A program made the translations under genes and the position numbers. Below, in pieces: positions 25,568 to 34,295 of a stretch of DNA of 64,000 nucleotides. The stretch is taken from contig CAWGPY010000001.1 of assembly GCA_963824595.1 (NCBI GenBank), forward strand, positions 496,001-560,000, read 5' to 3'. The notes under the pieces are model-generated. The model saw only the letters and a program-made list of their open reading frames with translations. It did no database searches and was not told where the DNA came from. How positions within the stretch are numbered: position 1 is the first letter of the stretch; the number at the start of each line of letters is the position of its first letter. Origin of the DNA: Cybelea sp963824595. GTDB lineage: Bacteria > Vulcanimicrobiota > Vulcanimicrobiia > Vulcanimicrobiales > Vulcanimicrobiaceae.

Positions 25568-27394
25568 ATGAAAGCTCGCGCGCTTCCGGCGATCGTCGCG
25601 ATCGCCGCCGTGCTCCTCGCGGTGCTGCCGTCGCAGCGCACGTCCGCCGATCCGGCCGCGGGTCTGCCGCGCCGCGTGCTGCTGCCCACGGAGATTCCCT
25701 CGCCGAATATGGCGGCCGTGCCGAGCGTTGCGCCCGGCTATCGCGCTCCCAATGCCGAGCCGAGCGCGGCGACGCTCGTCGGCATCACCGAGCGGCCGTT
25801 CGTGGGCATCGGGCTGCAGGATGCCGTGGCGATGGCGCTGCTGAAGAATCCGAATCTCGCAGTCTCGGCATCGAACGTGCGGCTCGCCAAATACCGCGTC
25901 GTCGAGGCGAAGTCGAACTTCGACGTGCAGCTCAAGCTCGAGCCGTCGTCGAGCTTCTCGGTGACGCCGCCCGAGAACGTGTTCTTCGCGGGGCCCGGCG
26001 AGCCGGGCCGGTACCTCTGCTACAACCAGTTCACCCAACAGTACTACGAGTGTTCGACCAGCGGACCCGGCAACATCATCCAGCATCAGTCGTCGTTCCA
26101 ATACGGCATCAACGGTCAGAGCGTGAACGGCACGAGCTACTCGGCGGGCATCGTGCAGACGCGCACCTTCAACAACACGATCATCAACACGTTCAACCCC
26201 ACCTACCAGGCCGCGCTCACGCTCTCGGTCACGCAGCCGCTGCTCAAGAACTTCGGCATGAACGTGGTGAAGCGCGACCTCAAGCTCTCCACGATCAACG
26301 CGGACTCCAACGAGGCGCAGGCCCTGGTCGACGCGTCGAACACGATCGCCCAGGTCGAGGACTCGTACTGGAACTTGGTCGCCGCGTGGCGCGCGGTCGC
26401 GATCCAGGAGGACGCGCTCAGAGAGGCCGCGCTGCAGCAGCGCAGCGTCATCCGCCTGGCGACCCGCGGCGTGGCGCCGCCGTCGGGTGCCGTCGAGGCG
26501 GCGCGGCAGGTAGCCAACTTTCAGGCCGGCGTTTATACCGCGTTGCAGACCGTCGCGCAGCTGCAGATCCAACTGAAGAGCCTGATCGTGGCCGACCCGA
26601 AGGATCCGATTTGGCAGGCGAACCTCGTGCCGTCGTCACCCGCGCAGCAGCTGCCGGCCGCCGGCGACCTTGCGGCCGTCGTTGCGCTGGCTCAGATCAA
26701 CCGTCCCGAGGTGCGCCAGGCCACGGATCAGCGTCGGTCCGCCGATATCGACCGCGCTTACGCCAAGAATCAGGGGCTGCCGCAGGCGGACCTGCAGATT
26801 CTCTACATGAGCAACGGGTTCGCGGGTCTTCTAGCGCCGCTGCCCTCTTTCGAAGTGAACTCGTGCTCCTTGCCGACGGGTGGATGTCCCACGCCGCCGC
26901 CCGGTTCGCAGGGGACGATGGCCTATGCGTATCACAACCTCTGGGCCGGGGCGTATCCCAGCTTCAACATCTCGCTGAACTTCAACATCCCGCTCGAGAA
27001 CAACACCGCGCGCGGCCTCGAGCAGACCGCCGCGCAGGAAGAAGATCAGGCGGCGCTCGCGATGCAGAGCGTCAACCAGCGCATCGGCGCCGAGGCGCGC
27101 GACGCGCTGCAGAGCTATCAGTCGGCGCTCTCGCGCCTCTCCGCCGCGGGCAAGGCGCGCGAATCCGCCGAGGCCGTCTACGCCAGCGAGGCCCGCAAGT
27201 TCAGCAACGGCGCCTCGACGACGTACCTCGTGCTGCAGCGCCAGGTCGAGCTGGAGCAGGCCCGCGGGCGCGAGCTGCAGGCGCAGACCGAGCTCAACAA
27301 GGCCGTCGTCGAGCTCCAGCGCGTGCAGGGCACGATCCTCCATGACAACGGCGTGAACCTCACGACGCTGGGCTCGAAAGCGCTCGCACACTAA
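25568..27394 (+). CDS. TolC-family outer-membrane efflux protein (second, tandem paralogue)
   Basis: A 608-residue paralogue of the preceding gene, colinear along its whole length (ALLKNPNLAVSAS, LLKNF, SNGFAGLLAP, GASTTYLVLQRQVELEQARG). Signal peptide MKARALPAIVAIAAVLLAVLPSQRTSA. It differs by an insertion with two cysteines (RYLCYNQFTQQYYECSTSG, near 139-156), and keeps a Cys pair at the second loop (NSCSLPTGGCPTPPP). It may pair with a different pump or form mixed channels. It ends convergently with hpnK, sharing bases of the stop codons. Confidence 0.92.
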   Translation: MKARALPAIVAIAAVLLAVLPSQRTSADPAAGLPRRVLLPTEIPSPNMAAVPSVAPGYRAPNAEPSAATLVGITERPFVGIGLQDAVAMALLKNPNLAVSASNVRLAKYRVVEAKSNFDVQLKLEPSSSFSVTPPENVFFAGPGEPGRYLCYNQFTQQYYECSTSGPGNIIQHQSSFQYGINGQSVNGTSYSAGIVQTRTFNNTIINTFNPTYQAALTLSVTQPLLKNFGMNVVKRDLKLSTINADSNEAQALVDASNTIAQVEDSYWNLVAAWRAVAIQEDALREAALQQRSVIRLATRGVAPPSGAVEAARQVANFQAGVYTALQTVAQLQIQLKSLIVADPKDPIWQANLVPSSPAQQLPAAGDLAAVVALAQINRPEVRQATDQRRSADIDRAYAKNQGLPQADLQILYMSNGFAGLLAPLPSFEVNSCSLPTGGCPTPPPGSQGTMAYAYHNLWAGAYPSFNISLNFNIPLENNTARGLEQTAAQEEDQAALAMQSVNQRIGAEARDALQSYQSALSRLSAAGKARESAEAVYASEARKFSNGASTTYLVLQRQVELEQARGRELQAQTELNKAVVELQRVQGTILHDNGVNLTTLGSKALAH

Positions 27395-28200
27395 GCCAGC
27401 TCGCCGTAGGTCACGCTGGCGATGCCGTTGCGCGCGATCGCGTCGCGAACGCGGGCGCTGGTGAGCGCGGCCAGCTCCTGGGCCCACGCGTAACGCTCGG
27501 TGCCCCGGTCGGCGCCGGCGAACGCGCCGGTGGCCGGATGGAAGAAGATCTCCGTTACGCCGTCGGGCAGGCGATCGAGAATCTGCAAAACGCGCTCTTC
27601 GGTGAGGCCGCCGGCCTCGTTGACGCCGTAGGCGTAGTCGTTGCAGGCGATGCCCGCACGGCGGGCGCGCGCTCGCATGAGTGCGAGCCACGGCTCGATG
27701 CTGCGCGTGCCGCCGAACGGCTCGCGCGGAATTCGGACGGCGCGCAGGCCGTACTCGCGGCCCACGCTCAGCAACAGGCGGAACACCGTCGGATGCACGT
27801 GCATGTGCGACTGTGCGTCGGCGTGATCGAGCGCGAGGCCCGTCTGCGCGAAGCGCTCGAACTGAGCGCGGATCTCCGCCGCCATCTGCGCGCGAACGCC
27901 GGGGCGGAAGAAGAAGCGGAAACCGGCGCGGACGAGGCCGGTGAGGAACTCCCCGCGGCCGTCCACCAGATCGGGAACCCGCTCGGGCGGCAGAACCGGC
28001 CGGCCGTGGACGAGCGCCACGTGCAGGCCGACGGCGAGCCGCGGCACGCGGCGCGCGCGTTCCACAGCATCCTCCGCGGCCGGCGCGCCGACCATGAGGC
28101 TCGCGGAGCGCAGAACGCCGTCGCGGGCGGCGCGTTCGACCGCTTCGTTGACCTCGGGGGCGATCCCAAAATCGTCGGCGTTGACGATCAGCCGCTTCAC
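27391..28200 (-). CDS. hpnK: HpnK/YdjC-like carbohydrate or hopanoid deacetylase
   Basis: A 269-residue ChbG/YdjC-fold protein. Key residues are visible: VNADDFG (metal-binding Asp pair), LHVALVHGRPVLPP (metal His), and DHADAQSHMHVHP (metal-binding/catalytic His). The wording VLRSASLMVGAPAAEDAVERAR and FFHPATGAF is characteristic of HpnK, which is associated with hopanoid biosynthesis, rather than ChbG of chitobiose use. It is the last gene of the pentose phosphate operon, 10 bp after pgl; no other hpn gene is in the window. GTG start at 28200. Confidence 0.82.
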   Translation of the reverse strand: MKRLIVNADDFGIAPEVNEAVERAARDGVLRSASLMVGAPAAEDAVERARRVPRLAVGLHVALVHGRPVLPPERVPDLVDGRGEFLTGLVRAGFRFFFRPGVRAQMAAEIRAQFERFAQTGLALDHADAQSHMHVHPTVFRLLLSVGREYGLRAVRIPREPFGGTRSIEPWLALMRARARRAGIACNDYAYGVNEAGGLTEERVLQILDRLPDGVTEIFFHPATGAFAGADRGTERYAWAQELAALTSARVRDAIARNGIASVTYGELA

Positions 28201-28210
28201 GGCTCCGGCG

Positions 28211-28951
28211 TCAGTGCTTCTCTTTGAGCATCCCGGCGGCCAGCTCGTCGACCATCCAAATCAGCCGCCCGGAGACGGGCGCCACGATCTGCGCGGGGTA
28301 CTTGGATGGGTCGCCGGGGCCTTCGTAGACGGCCGCGAGCGCCACGGCTTTGTCGAGGCCCTCGACGGCGAAGACGACCGTGCGCGCGAGGTTGATCACC
28401 TTCGGCGTGATCGTTACGCGCCACATCATCTGCGATTTCGAGTAGACCGCGCGCACGAGCGCCTCGTCGTCGACGTCGGGCGCCGCGCCGGGAAAGAGCG
28501 ACGCGGTGTGGCCGTCGGGCCCGAGCCCGAGCATGACGAGATCGAACACCGGCGCGTTGCCGAGATCGGCGCGCAAAATGGATGCGTACTCGTTGGCCGC
28601 GTGGCCCGGATCGGCTTCGCCCGCGATGCGGTGAACGTTAGCGGACGGAATCGGCACGGCGTCGAGAAACGCCTTCTGCGCCATCCGGTAGTTCGACTGC
28701 TCGTCGTCCGGCGGCACGCATCGCTCGTCGCCGAAGTAGACGAACGTGTCGCTCCACGAAAGCTGCTCGACCAGCGGCTCGCGAGCCAACAGCTCGTAGG
28801 CGGAGCGGGGCGTGTTGCCGCCGGAGAGCGCGACGTAGAACGCCCCGCGATCCGCCATCGCGACGTTGCCCGTCGTCACGAACAGTTCGGCCAGCGCGGC
28901 GGCGAGCGCCTCGGGAGTGCGATAGAGCTGCAGTTCCCCGCGGCCGGTCAT
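28211..28951 (-). CDS. pgl: 6-phosphogluconolactonase
   Basis: A 246-residue DevB-type lactonase, second step of the oxidative pentose phosphate pathway. Motifs: VALSGGNTPRSAYELL, the TFVYFGDERCVPPDDEQSNYRMA block, and LGLGPDGHTASLFPG with the catalytic His. The start is ATG 28951, overlapping the opcA stop (ATGA) and preceded by AAGGGG. A frame extending far upstream is only a shadow of opcA. Confidence 0.95.
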   Translation of the reverse strand: MTGRGELQLYRTPEALAAALAELFVTTGNVAMADRGAFYVALSGGNTPRSAYELLAREPLVEQLSWSDTFVYFGDERCVPPDDEQSNYRMAQKAFLDAVPIPSANVHRIAGEADPGHAANEYASILRADLGNAPVFDLVMLGLGPDGHTASLFPGAAPDVDDEALVRAVYSKSQMMWRVTITPKVINLARTVVFAVEGLDKAVALAAVYEGPGDPSKYPAQIVAPVSGRLIWMVDELAAGMLKEKH

Positions 28952-29919
28952 GTGCGTCCCCTTCTCATCGACAGTATCTGGCCGGCGGATGCCAGCGCCT
29001 GGTGAAACACCCGGTCGTTCTCGCCCCACAGGATCGCGCGCTCGACCAGCGCGGCGATGCCGGGATTTTTGATCGCGCGATAGCGCGGCGCGTGCCGCGA
29101 CGAGCCCGTGACGCTCAGGAGAATCGCTTCCGCGTCGTCGTCGGCCTCCGCCACGAAGCTCGAGCTCGACGTCCCGAGTGCGACCCTTCGCAGGCGCCGC
29201 GGCTCGCCTTCGAGGCGAATTTGGAAATCGATCTCCCCGCCGGCGGCGGTGAGCAGCGAGTCTTCCGTATGCGGCGTCCACCGCAGCCGGCTCGCGAGCC
29301 ACCCCAGCAGATAGAACGCCTCCGGCTCGGAGCCGCAGCCGATTTCGACCGATTCCAGCTCGGCGAGTTCTCGCACGTCGTCGCCGTCGAAGAAGATCGC
29401 GAGGCATTCCTGCCACGGCTCGAGCCGCAGATAGGCAATGTCCGAGAGCGGAACGCCGGGGTGCGCGTCGACGTAGTCCACCAGCTGGCAGAGGGCGGCG
29501 TGTCCCGTGTCGAGCAGCGAGCTGTTGTAGACGACGGTCTGCGCGAGCTCCGCGAGCGCTGCGAAGCGGGCGTCCGCGTCGATGCCGCATGCGATCCACA
29601 GCAGCACGATCGGAGCGTCGGGGGCGCGGAGCGCGCTCACCGCCGAGCGCAGCATCTCGGGCCCGCTGCCCTTGACGCCCAGCTCGATCCACTCGGCGGC
29701 CTCGACGCGATTGAGGCGTTCGTCGCGGCACGCGTCGAGCACGATCACCCTCGACGGATGCTTCGCGCTCAGGGTGCGGATGCGTTCCCGGGCCAGCTCG
29801 CCGATCGCCTCGTCTTCGAACAGCATCACGACGGTCATCGTCGCGACGCTGGCGTCGCGGCCGCGCCGGCGGCTCGACGCGGAGAGGTCGTTGAACAGCG
29901 AGCTAAGGTCCGGCGTCAC
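28948..29919 (-). CDS. opcA: Glucose-6-phosphate dehydrogenase assembly protein OpcA
   Basis: A 323-residue protein matching OpcA, an activator/assembly factor for G6PDH in cyanobacteria and actinobacteria. Recognisable segments are HPSRVIVLDAC, the IVLLWIACGIDADARF block, VVYNSSLLDTGHAALCQLVDYV and EAFYLLGWLASRLRW. It lies between zwf and pgl with 4 nt overlaps on both sides, the standard context. GTG start at 29919. Confidence 0.9.
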   Translation of the reverse strand: MTPDLSSLFNDLSASSRRRGRDASVATMTVVMLFEDEAIGELARERIRTLSAKHPSRVIVLDACRDERLNRVEAAEWIELGVKGSGPEMLRSAVSALRAPDAPIVLLWIACGIDADARFAALAELAQTVVYNSSLLDTGHAALCQLVDYVDAHPGVPLSDIAYLRLEPWQECLAIFFDGDDVRELAELESVEIGCGSEPEAFYLLGWLASRLRWTPHTEDSLLTAAGGEIDFQIRLEGEPRRLRRVALGTSSSSFVAEADDDAEAILLSVTGSSRHAPRYRAIKNPGIAALVERAILWGENDRVFHQALASAGQILSMRRGRT

Positions 29920-31448
29920 AGACGGCGCCAGTCCGCGAACAAGACGTTCGCGCACTCGGGTCCCTGGCTTCCCGCCGCGTAGTTGGGGAACGAGAAGTCC
30001 TTGGTGCCCTGCCACACCTCGAGGATTGGCGTGACGATCTCCCAGGCCCGCTCCACCGCGTCCCAGCGCGTGAACAGCGTCTGGTCGCCGAGGATCGCGT
30101 CGCCGATGAGACGTTCGTACGCGGGCGGCGACACCACCCCGAACCCGGTGCCGTAGTTGAAATCCATGTAAACGCTGCGAATGTGCGCCTTGGGTCCGGG
30201 CACCTTGGCCTCGAACCGCATCGAGATGCCTTCGTCGGGCTCGATCTTGATCACGAGCACGTTCGGATCGATGTGGTCGGTCGAGTCGCCGTAGAAGCGG
30301 TGTGGAATCGGCTTGAACGTGACCGCGACCTCGGCGACCTTGCGCGGCAGGCGCTTCCCGGAGCGCAAATAGAACGGTACGCCGGCCCAGCGCCAGTTCT
30401 CGATGTTGAACTTCACCGCCGCGTACGTGTCGGTGTTGGAGTCGGGCGCCACGTCGTCTTCCTCGCGGTACCCCTTTACGGGGCGGCCGTCGATCGTCCC
30501 GGGACCGTACTGGCCGCGCGCCGACATCGACCAGACGTCGGCCGCCGCCGGCGGCTCGATCGCGGAGAGCACCTTGTACTTCTCGTTGCGGATGTCGTCG
30601 GCATTCGAGCTGATGGGTGGTTCCATCGCAACCAACGCCAGCAGGTTGATCACGTGGTTCTGGATCATGTCGCGCAGCGCGCCGGCGTGGTCGTAGTAGC
30701 CGCCGCGTTCCTCGACGCCCAGCGACTCGGCCGACGTGATCTGCACGTTCTGCACGTAGTTCCGGTTCCAGATCGGCTCGAAGATCGTGTTCGCGAAGCG
30801 CAGGGCGAGGATATCCTGCACCGGCTCCTTGCCGAGGTAGTGGTCGATTCGATAGATCTCGTTCTCGGGGAAGGCCGCCTCGATCGCGCTCTGCAGCTTG
30901 CGCGCCGACTCGAGATCGGTTCCGAACGGCTTCTCGACGATGATCCGCGTCCATCCGTCGGCGCTCTTGTCGAGCCCCGCGCGCTTGAGGTGCTTAATGA
31001 TTTCGGGGAAGACCGGCGGCGGCGTCGAGAGGTAGAACAGGTGGTTGCCGGCGGTTCCTAAGTTCTTGTCGTTCTCGGCGAGGCGGTTCTTGAGGTCGAC
31101 GAAGTGCCGCGTGTCGTTGAAGTCGGCGGTGATGTAGCTGATCCGCTTCGCGAAGTCGTCCCAGATGGCGCCCTGCGGCTTGGAGCCGGGGGGCATGAAC
31201 TGATCGAGCTGCTGGCGGCAGTAGTCGCGGAACTGATCGTCGGTGTACGGCGTCCGGGCGAAGCCGACGAGCGCGAAATCGGCCGGAAGCGTGCCGCCCA
31301 GGCGCATCGAGTAGACCGCCGGCAGCAGCATGCGTTTGAACAGGTCGCCGCTTGCGCCGAAGAAGACGATGCTGCACGGGTTGCTGACGCGAGCGCCGGC
31401 CAGGCCCTCGCGGAGCGGGTTCGCCGTTTCGCCGGCCGTTTGGATCAT
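29916..31448 (-). CDS. zwf: Glucose-6-phosphate 1-dehydrogenase
   Basis: A 510-residue NADP-dependent enzyme oxidising glucose 6-phosphate. The Rossmann motif FFGASGDLFKRMLLP lies near the N-terminus, the active-site signature RIDHYLGKEPVQ in the middle, and NHVINLLALVAMEPP and LRSGKRLPRK later. ATG 31448 overlaps the tal-pgi stop (ATGA). The frame continues upstream without a stop, but that is antisense noise over tal-pgi. Confidence 0.97.
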   Translation of the reverse strand: MIQTAGETANPLREGLAGARVSNPCSIVFFGASGDLFKRMLLPAVYSMRLGGTLPADFALVGFARTPYTDDQFRDYCRQQLDQFMPPGSKPQGAIWDDFAKRISYITADFNDTRHFVDLKNRLAENDKNLGTAGNHLFYLSTPPPVFPEIIKHLKRAGLDKSADGWTRIIVEKPFGTDLESARKLQSAIEAAFPENEIYRIDHYLGKEPVQDILALRFANTIFEPIWNRNYVQNVQITSAESLGVEERGGYYDHAGALRDMIQNHVINLLALVAMEPPISSNADDIRNEKYKVLSAIEPPAAADVWSMSARGQYGPGTIDGRPVKGYREEDDVAPDSNTDTYAAVKFNIENWRWAGVPFYLRSGKRLPRKVAEVAVTFKPIPHRFYGDSTDHIDPNVLVIKIEPDEGISMRFEAKVPGPKAHIRSVYMDFNYGTGFGVVSPPAYERLIGDAILGDQTLFTRWDAVERAWEIVTPILEVWQGTKDFSFPNYAAGSQGPECANVLFADWRRL

Positions 31449-34285
31449 GCGCGGACCGCGAGCGCGTCGTCGACCGCCGCGAGCAGCGCGCGCAGCGCAG
31501 GCTCGACCGCACCCTTGAGGTGCACGCGAACGCCGCGGCGATGCCGTTTGTCGAGCGACATCCAGTCGCCCAGCGCCTGCGCTGCGAGCAGCGTGCGGAA
31601 CCCCACGTTCATGCCGGGGATCACCGGGTCGTCCGGATCGTCGGCGACGATCTGGAGCACGACGCACGTGTCCGGGCCGCCCTTGTGCAGCTGTCCGGTA
31701 GAGTGCAGGAACCGCGGCCCGAAGCCGACGGTCGTCGCGACGCGGTGGGCGTCGCGCACCTTCACGCGCAGATCGGTGAGCAGCTTGGTATGTTCGTCGT
31801 TGCGCGCGATGTAGGCGGTGATGGCGTTGTAGTCGTGCGGCCGCAGCTGCGCGAACAGCCCGGCCAGCGCCTGCACCGGATTCTCTGCGGCGACGTCGCT
31901 GCTGCCCGACAGGAACGTAACGCTGAACGCGGGTCCCTCGACGTTGGGCTTCGGCTCGTCGAAGCTGCCGTTGCGCGCGTACTGCGCGAGCAGGGCGACG
32001 GTATTGTCCTTGGACTCCTGCACGTTGGGCTGATCGAAGGCGTCGATGCCTAAGATGACGCCCGCGGCGGCGACGGCAATCTCCCAAAGGTAGAACTGTT
32101 CGCCGACGTCGTAGCGGTCGTTCATGTCGAGGCGGATGACGGGATGGCCCGCGGCCTCGAGCGCACGCAGCTTCTCCTCGATGCCGGGTTCGGGATCGGG
32201 GAGATTCGCGCCGACGTACGCGAACGTGCGGTCCTCGGCGTAGTCGCTGGGAGCGCCGAGCGGCTCGCCCTCGATCGGGACGATTCCTTTCCCGAGTTTG
32301 CCGGTGGATTCGGCGACCAGCTGCTCGGCCCACGCACCGAACGCCTTGACCGCGGGGTGCGTGACGATGGTGAGCTTGTCGCGTCCGTTGACGGCGAGGC
32401 CGCCGATCGCCGCGCCGAAACGGACGCCCGGCGCGCTGCGCGGGTCGACGGTGCGGTCGTTGGCGTGCATCGCGCCGAGCGCCCGATCCAGCAGCAAGTT
32501 CACGTCGTAGCCGGCAATTGCCGACGGCGCGATGCCGACGAACGACAGCGCCGAGTAGCGTCCGCCGATGTTCGGGTCGTTTTCAAAATCCGCGAGGAAC
32601 GATTCGTCCTGCGCCTCCTTGTCGAGCTTCGTTCCGGGATCGGTGATCGCGACGAAGTTGCGTCCCGCCATGGCGGCGCCGCGTTCCTTCGAGACCTTTT
32701 CGTGGAAATAGCAGTAGAACGCGTTGGGCTCGGTGGTCGTGCCGCTCTTGCTCGAGATGATGAAGAGCGTCGACGGGATGTCGATCTGCGCCTCGAGCTC
32801 TTTGATCTGCGCCGGGCAGGTCGAGTCGAGCACGAAGAGCCGCGGATAGCCGCCGATCGGTCCGAACGTGTCGGCGAGGATGTCGGGTGCCAGCGAACTG
32901 CCGCCCATGCCGCAGACGACGGCGGAGTCGTACTGTTCCTTGGCGTCGCCGGCGAACGAGCGCAGCGCCGCCACTTCCTCGAGCATGTGCTGCTGGATGT
33001 CGAGCCAGCCCAAGGACTTCTTGATGATCGCGACGGCGTCGGCCTCGTTCGACCACAGCGTCGCGTCGTGCGCCCAGATCCGCTTGAGGAAATCCTCGTT
33101 CGCGAGGCGGTCGAGCGCCATCTGATAATCGCTCTCGTGCTTTCCGAGCGCGAGGCGCACGCGCTGCGCCCCGCCCGATGCCAACAGCTTCTGCTTGTAC
33201 ACGATCGCGCCGAGCAGCGCCGCAAACGAGTCGGAGAAGAGCTTGACGCCTTCGACCTGGAGGTCGTGGGTGACGTCGAAGAGCGAGATCTTCGCCTCCT
33301 GCAGGCCGCGCATGACGTCGGCGGCTTCGCGGAGATCGGCCTCGACGGTATCGGGGACCACGTTGCCGTGATCGAGCAGCGCGTCGAGCGTGGCGGGCGG
33401 CATCGTGTTGACGGTGTCCGGTCCGACGACGGTCTCGACGTACATGAGGTCGGGATAGTGAGGATTTTTCGTCGACGTCGAGGCCCACAGCGGACGCTGC
33501 ACGGCGGCGCCCTTCGCGCGCAGCGCGGCGAACTCGGCGCCCTCGAAGATCTCTTTGAATTTCTGATACGTCAGCTTGAGTCCGGCGACACCGGCCTTCC
33601 CCAACAGGTGGTCGAGCTTCTCGCCCTTTGCGATCCGGTCTTGGAGCAGCTTGTCGACGGCCGTGTCGATGCGGCTCACGAAGACCGAGTTCACGGAGCG
33701 AATTTTGTCGACCGGCTTGCCCTCGTCTGCGCGCCGGCGCAGACCTTTCACGTAGGCGAGCGCGGCGCGCTCGTACATCTCGATGGAGAAGATCAGCGTG
33801 ACGTTGATGTTGTAGCCGCGATAGATCGACTCTTCGATCGCCGGGAGGCCCTCTTTGGTGCCGGGAATCTTGATCATCACGTTCGGCCGGCTCACGCGGT
33901 CCCAGAGCTGCTTCACCATCGCGATGGTGCCCTCGGTGTCGTGCGCGAGCAGCGGCGAGACCTCGAGGCTCACGAAGCCGTCGTTCCCGCCCGACGACTC
34001 GAAGACCGACGTAAACGCGTCGCATGCGCTCTGAATGTCTTGGATGGCGAGGTCCCAGAAGAGCGAGTCGGCGCTCTGCTCCGTGCCGATGAGCGTGGAA
34101 AGCTGCTCGTCGTAATCGGTGCCCGCCCCGATCGCCTTCTCGAAGATCGTCGGGTTGCTCGTCATGCCGCGCAGCCCTTTCTCGATGAGGCGGTCGAGCT
34201 CGCCCGAGGCAAACATGCTGCGGCGCACGTTGTCGAGCCATACGCTCTGCCCGGCGTCGAGCAGTTGCTGGACTTGATTCTTCAT
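31445..34285 (-). CDS. Bifunctional transaldolase / glucose-6-phosphate isomerase
   Basis: A 946-residue fusion. Residues 1 to about 370 are transaldolase (MTSNPTIFEKAIG, Schiff-base Lys139 in NVMIKIPGTKEG, SRIDTAVDKLL). From about 400 to the end lies phosphoglucose isomerase (GMGGSSLAPDIL, FIISSKSGTTTEPN, catalytic-region GFGPRFLHSTGQLHKGG). One polypeptide thus links fructose 6-phosphate recycling to glucose 6-phosphate, the substrate of the next gene's product. Start ATG 34285 follows AGGAG 10 nt after the tkt stop; an upstream GTG/TTG-type extension of 10 residues is less likely. Such fusions are known in several phyla. Confidence 0.95.
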   Translation of the reverse strand: MKNQVQQLLDAGQSVWLDNVRRSMFASGELDRLIEKGLRGMTSNPTIFEKAIGAGTDYDEQLSTLIGTEQSADSLFWDLAIQDIQSACDAFTSVFESSGGNDGFVSLEVSPLLAHDTEGTIAMVKQLWDRVSRPNVMIKIPGTKEGLPAIEESIYRGYNINVTLIFSIEMYERAALAYVKGLRRRADEGKPVDKIRSVNSVFVSRIDTAVDKLLQDRIAKGEKLDHLLGKAGVAGLKLTYQKFKEIFEGAEFAALRAKGAAVQRPLWASTSTKNPHYPDLMYVETVVGPDTVNTMPPATLDALLDHGNVVPDTVEADLREAADVMRGLQEAKISLFDVTHDLQVEGVKLFSDSFAALLGAIVYKQKLLASGGAQRVRLALGKHESDYQMALDRLANEDFLKRIWAHDATLWSNEADAVAIIKKSLGWLDIQQHMLEEVAALRSFAGDAKEQYDSAVVCGMGGSSLAPDILADTFGPIGGYPRLFVLDSTCPAQIKELEAQIDIPSTLFIISSKSGTTTEPNAFYCYFHEKVSKERGAAMAGRNFVAITDPGTKLDKEAQDESFLADFENDPNIGGRYSALSFVGIAPSAIAGYDVNLLLDRALGAMHANDRTVDPRSAPGVRFGAAIGGLAVNGRDKLTIVTHPAVKAFGAWAEQLVAESTGKLGKGIVPIEGEPLGAPSDYAEDRTFAYVGANLPDPEPGIEEKLRALEAAGHPVIRLDMNDRYDVGEQFYLWEIAVAAAGVILGIDAFDQPNVQESKDNTVALLAQYARNGSFDEPKPNVEGPAFSVTFLSGSSDVAAENPVQALAGLFAQLRPHDYNAITAYIARNDEHTKLLTDLRVKVRDAHRVATTVGFGPRFLHSTGQLHKGGPDTCVVLQIVADDPDDPVIPGMNVGFRTLLAAQALGDWMSLDKRHRRGVRVHLKGAVEPALRALLAAVDDALAVRA

Positions 34286-34295
34286 CGATCGTCTC

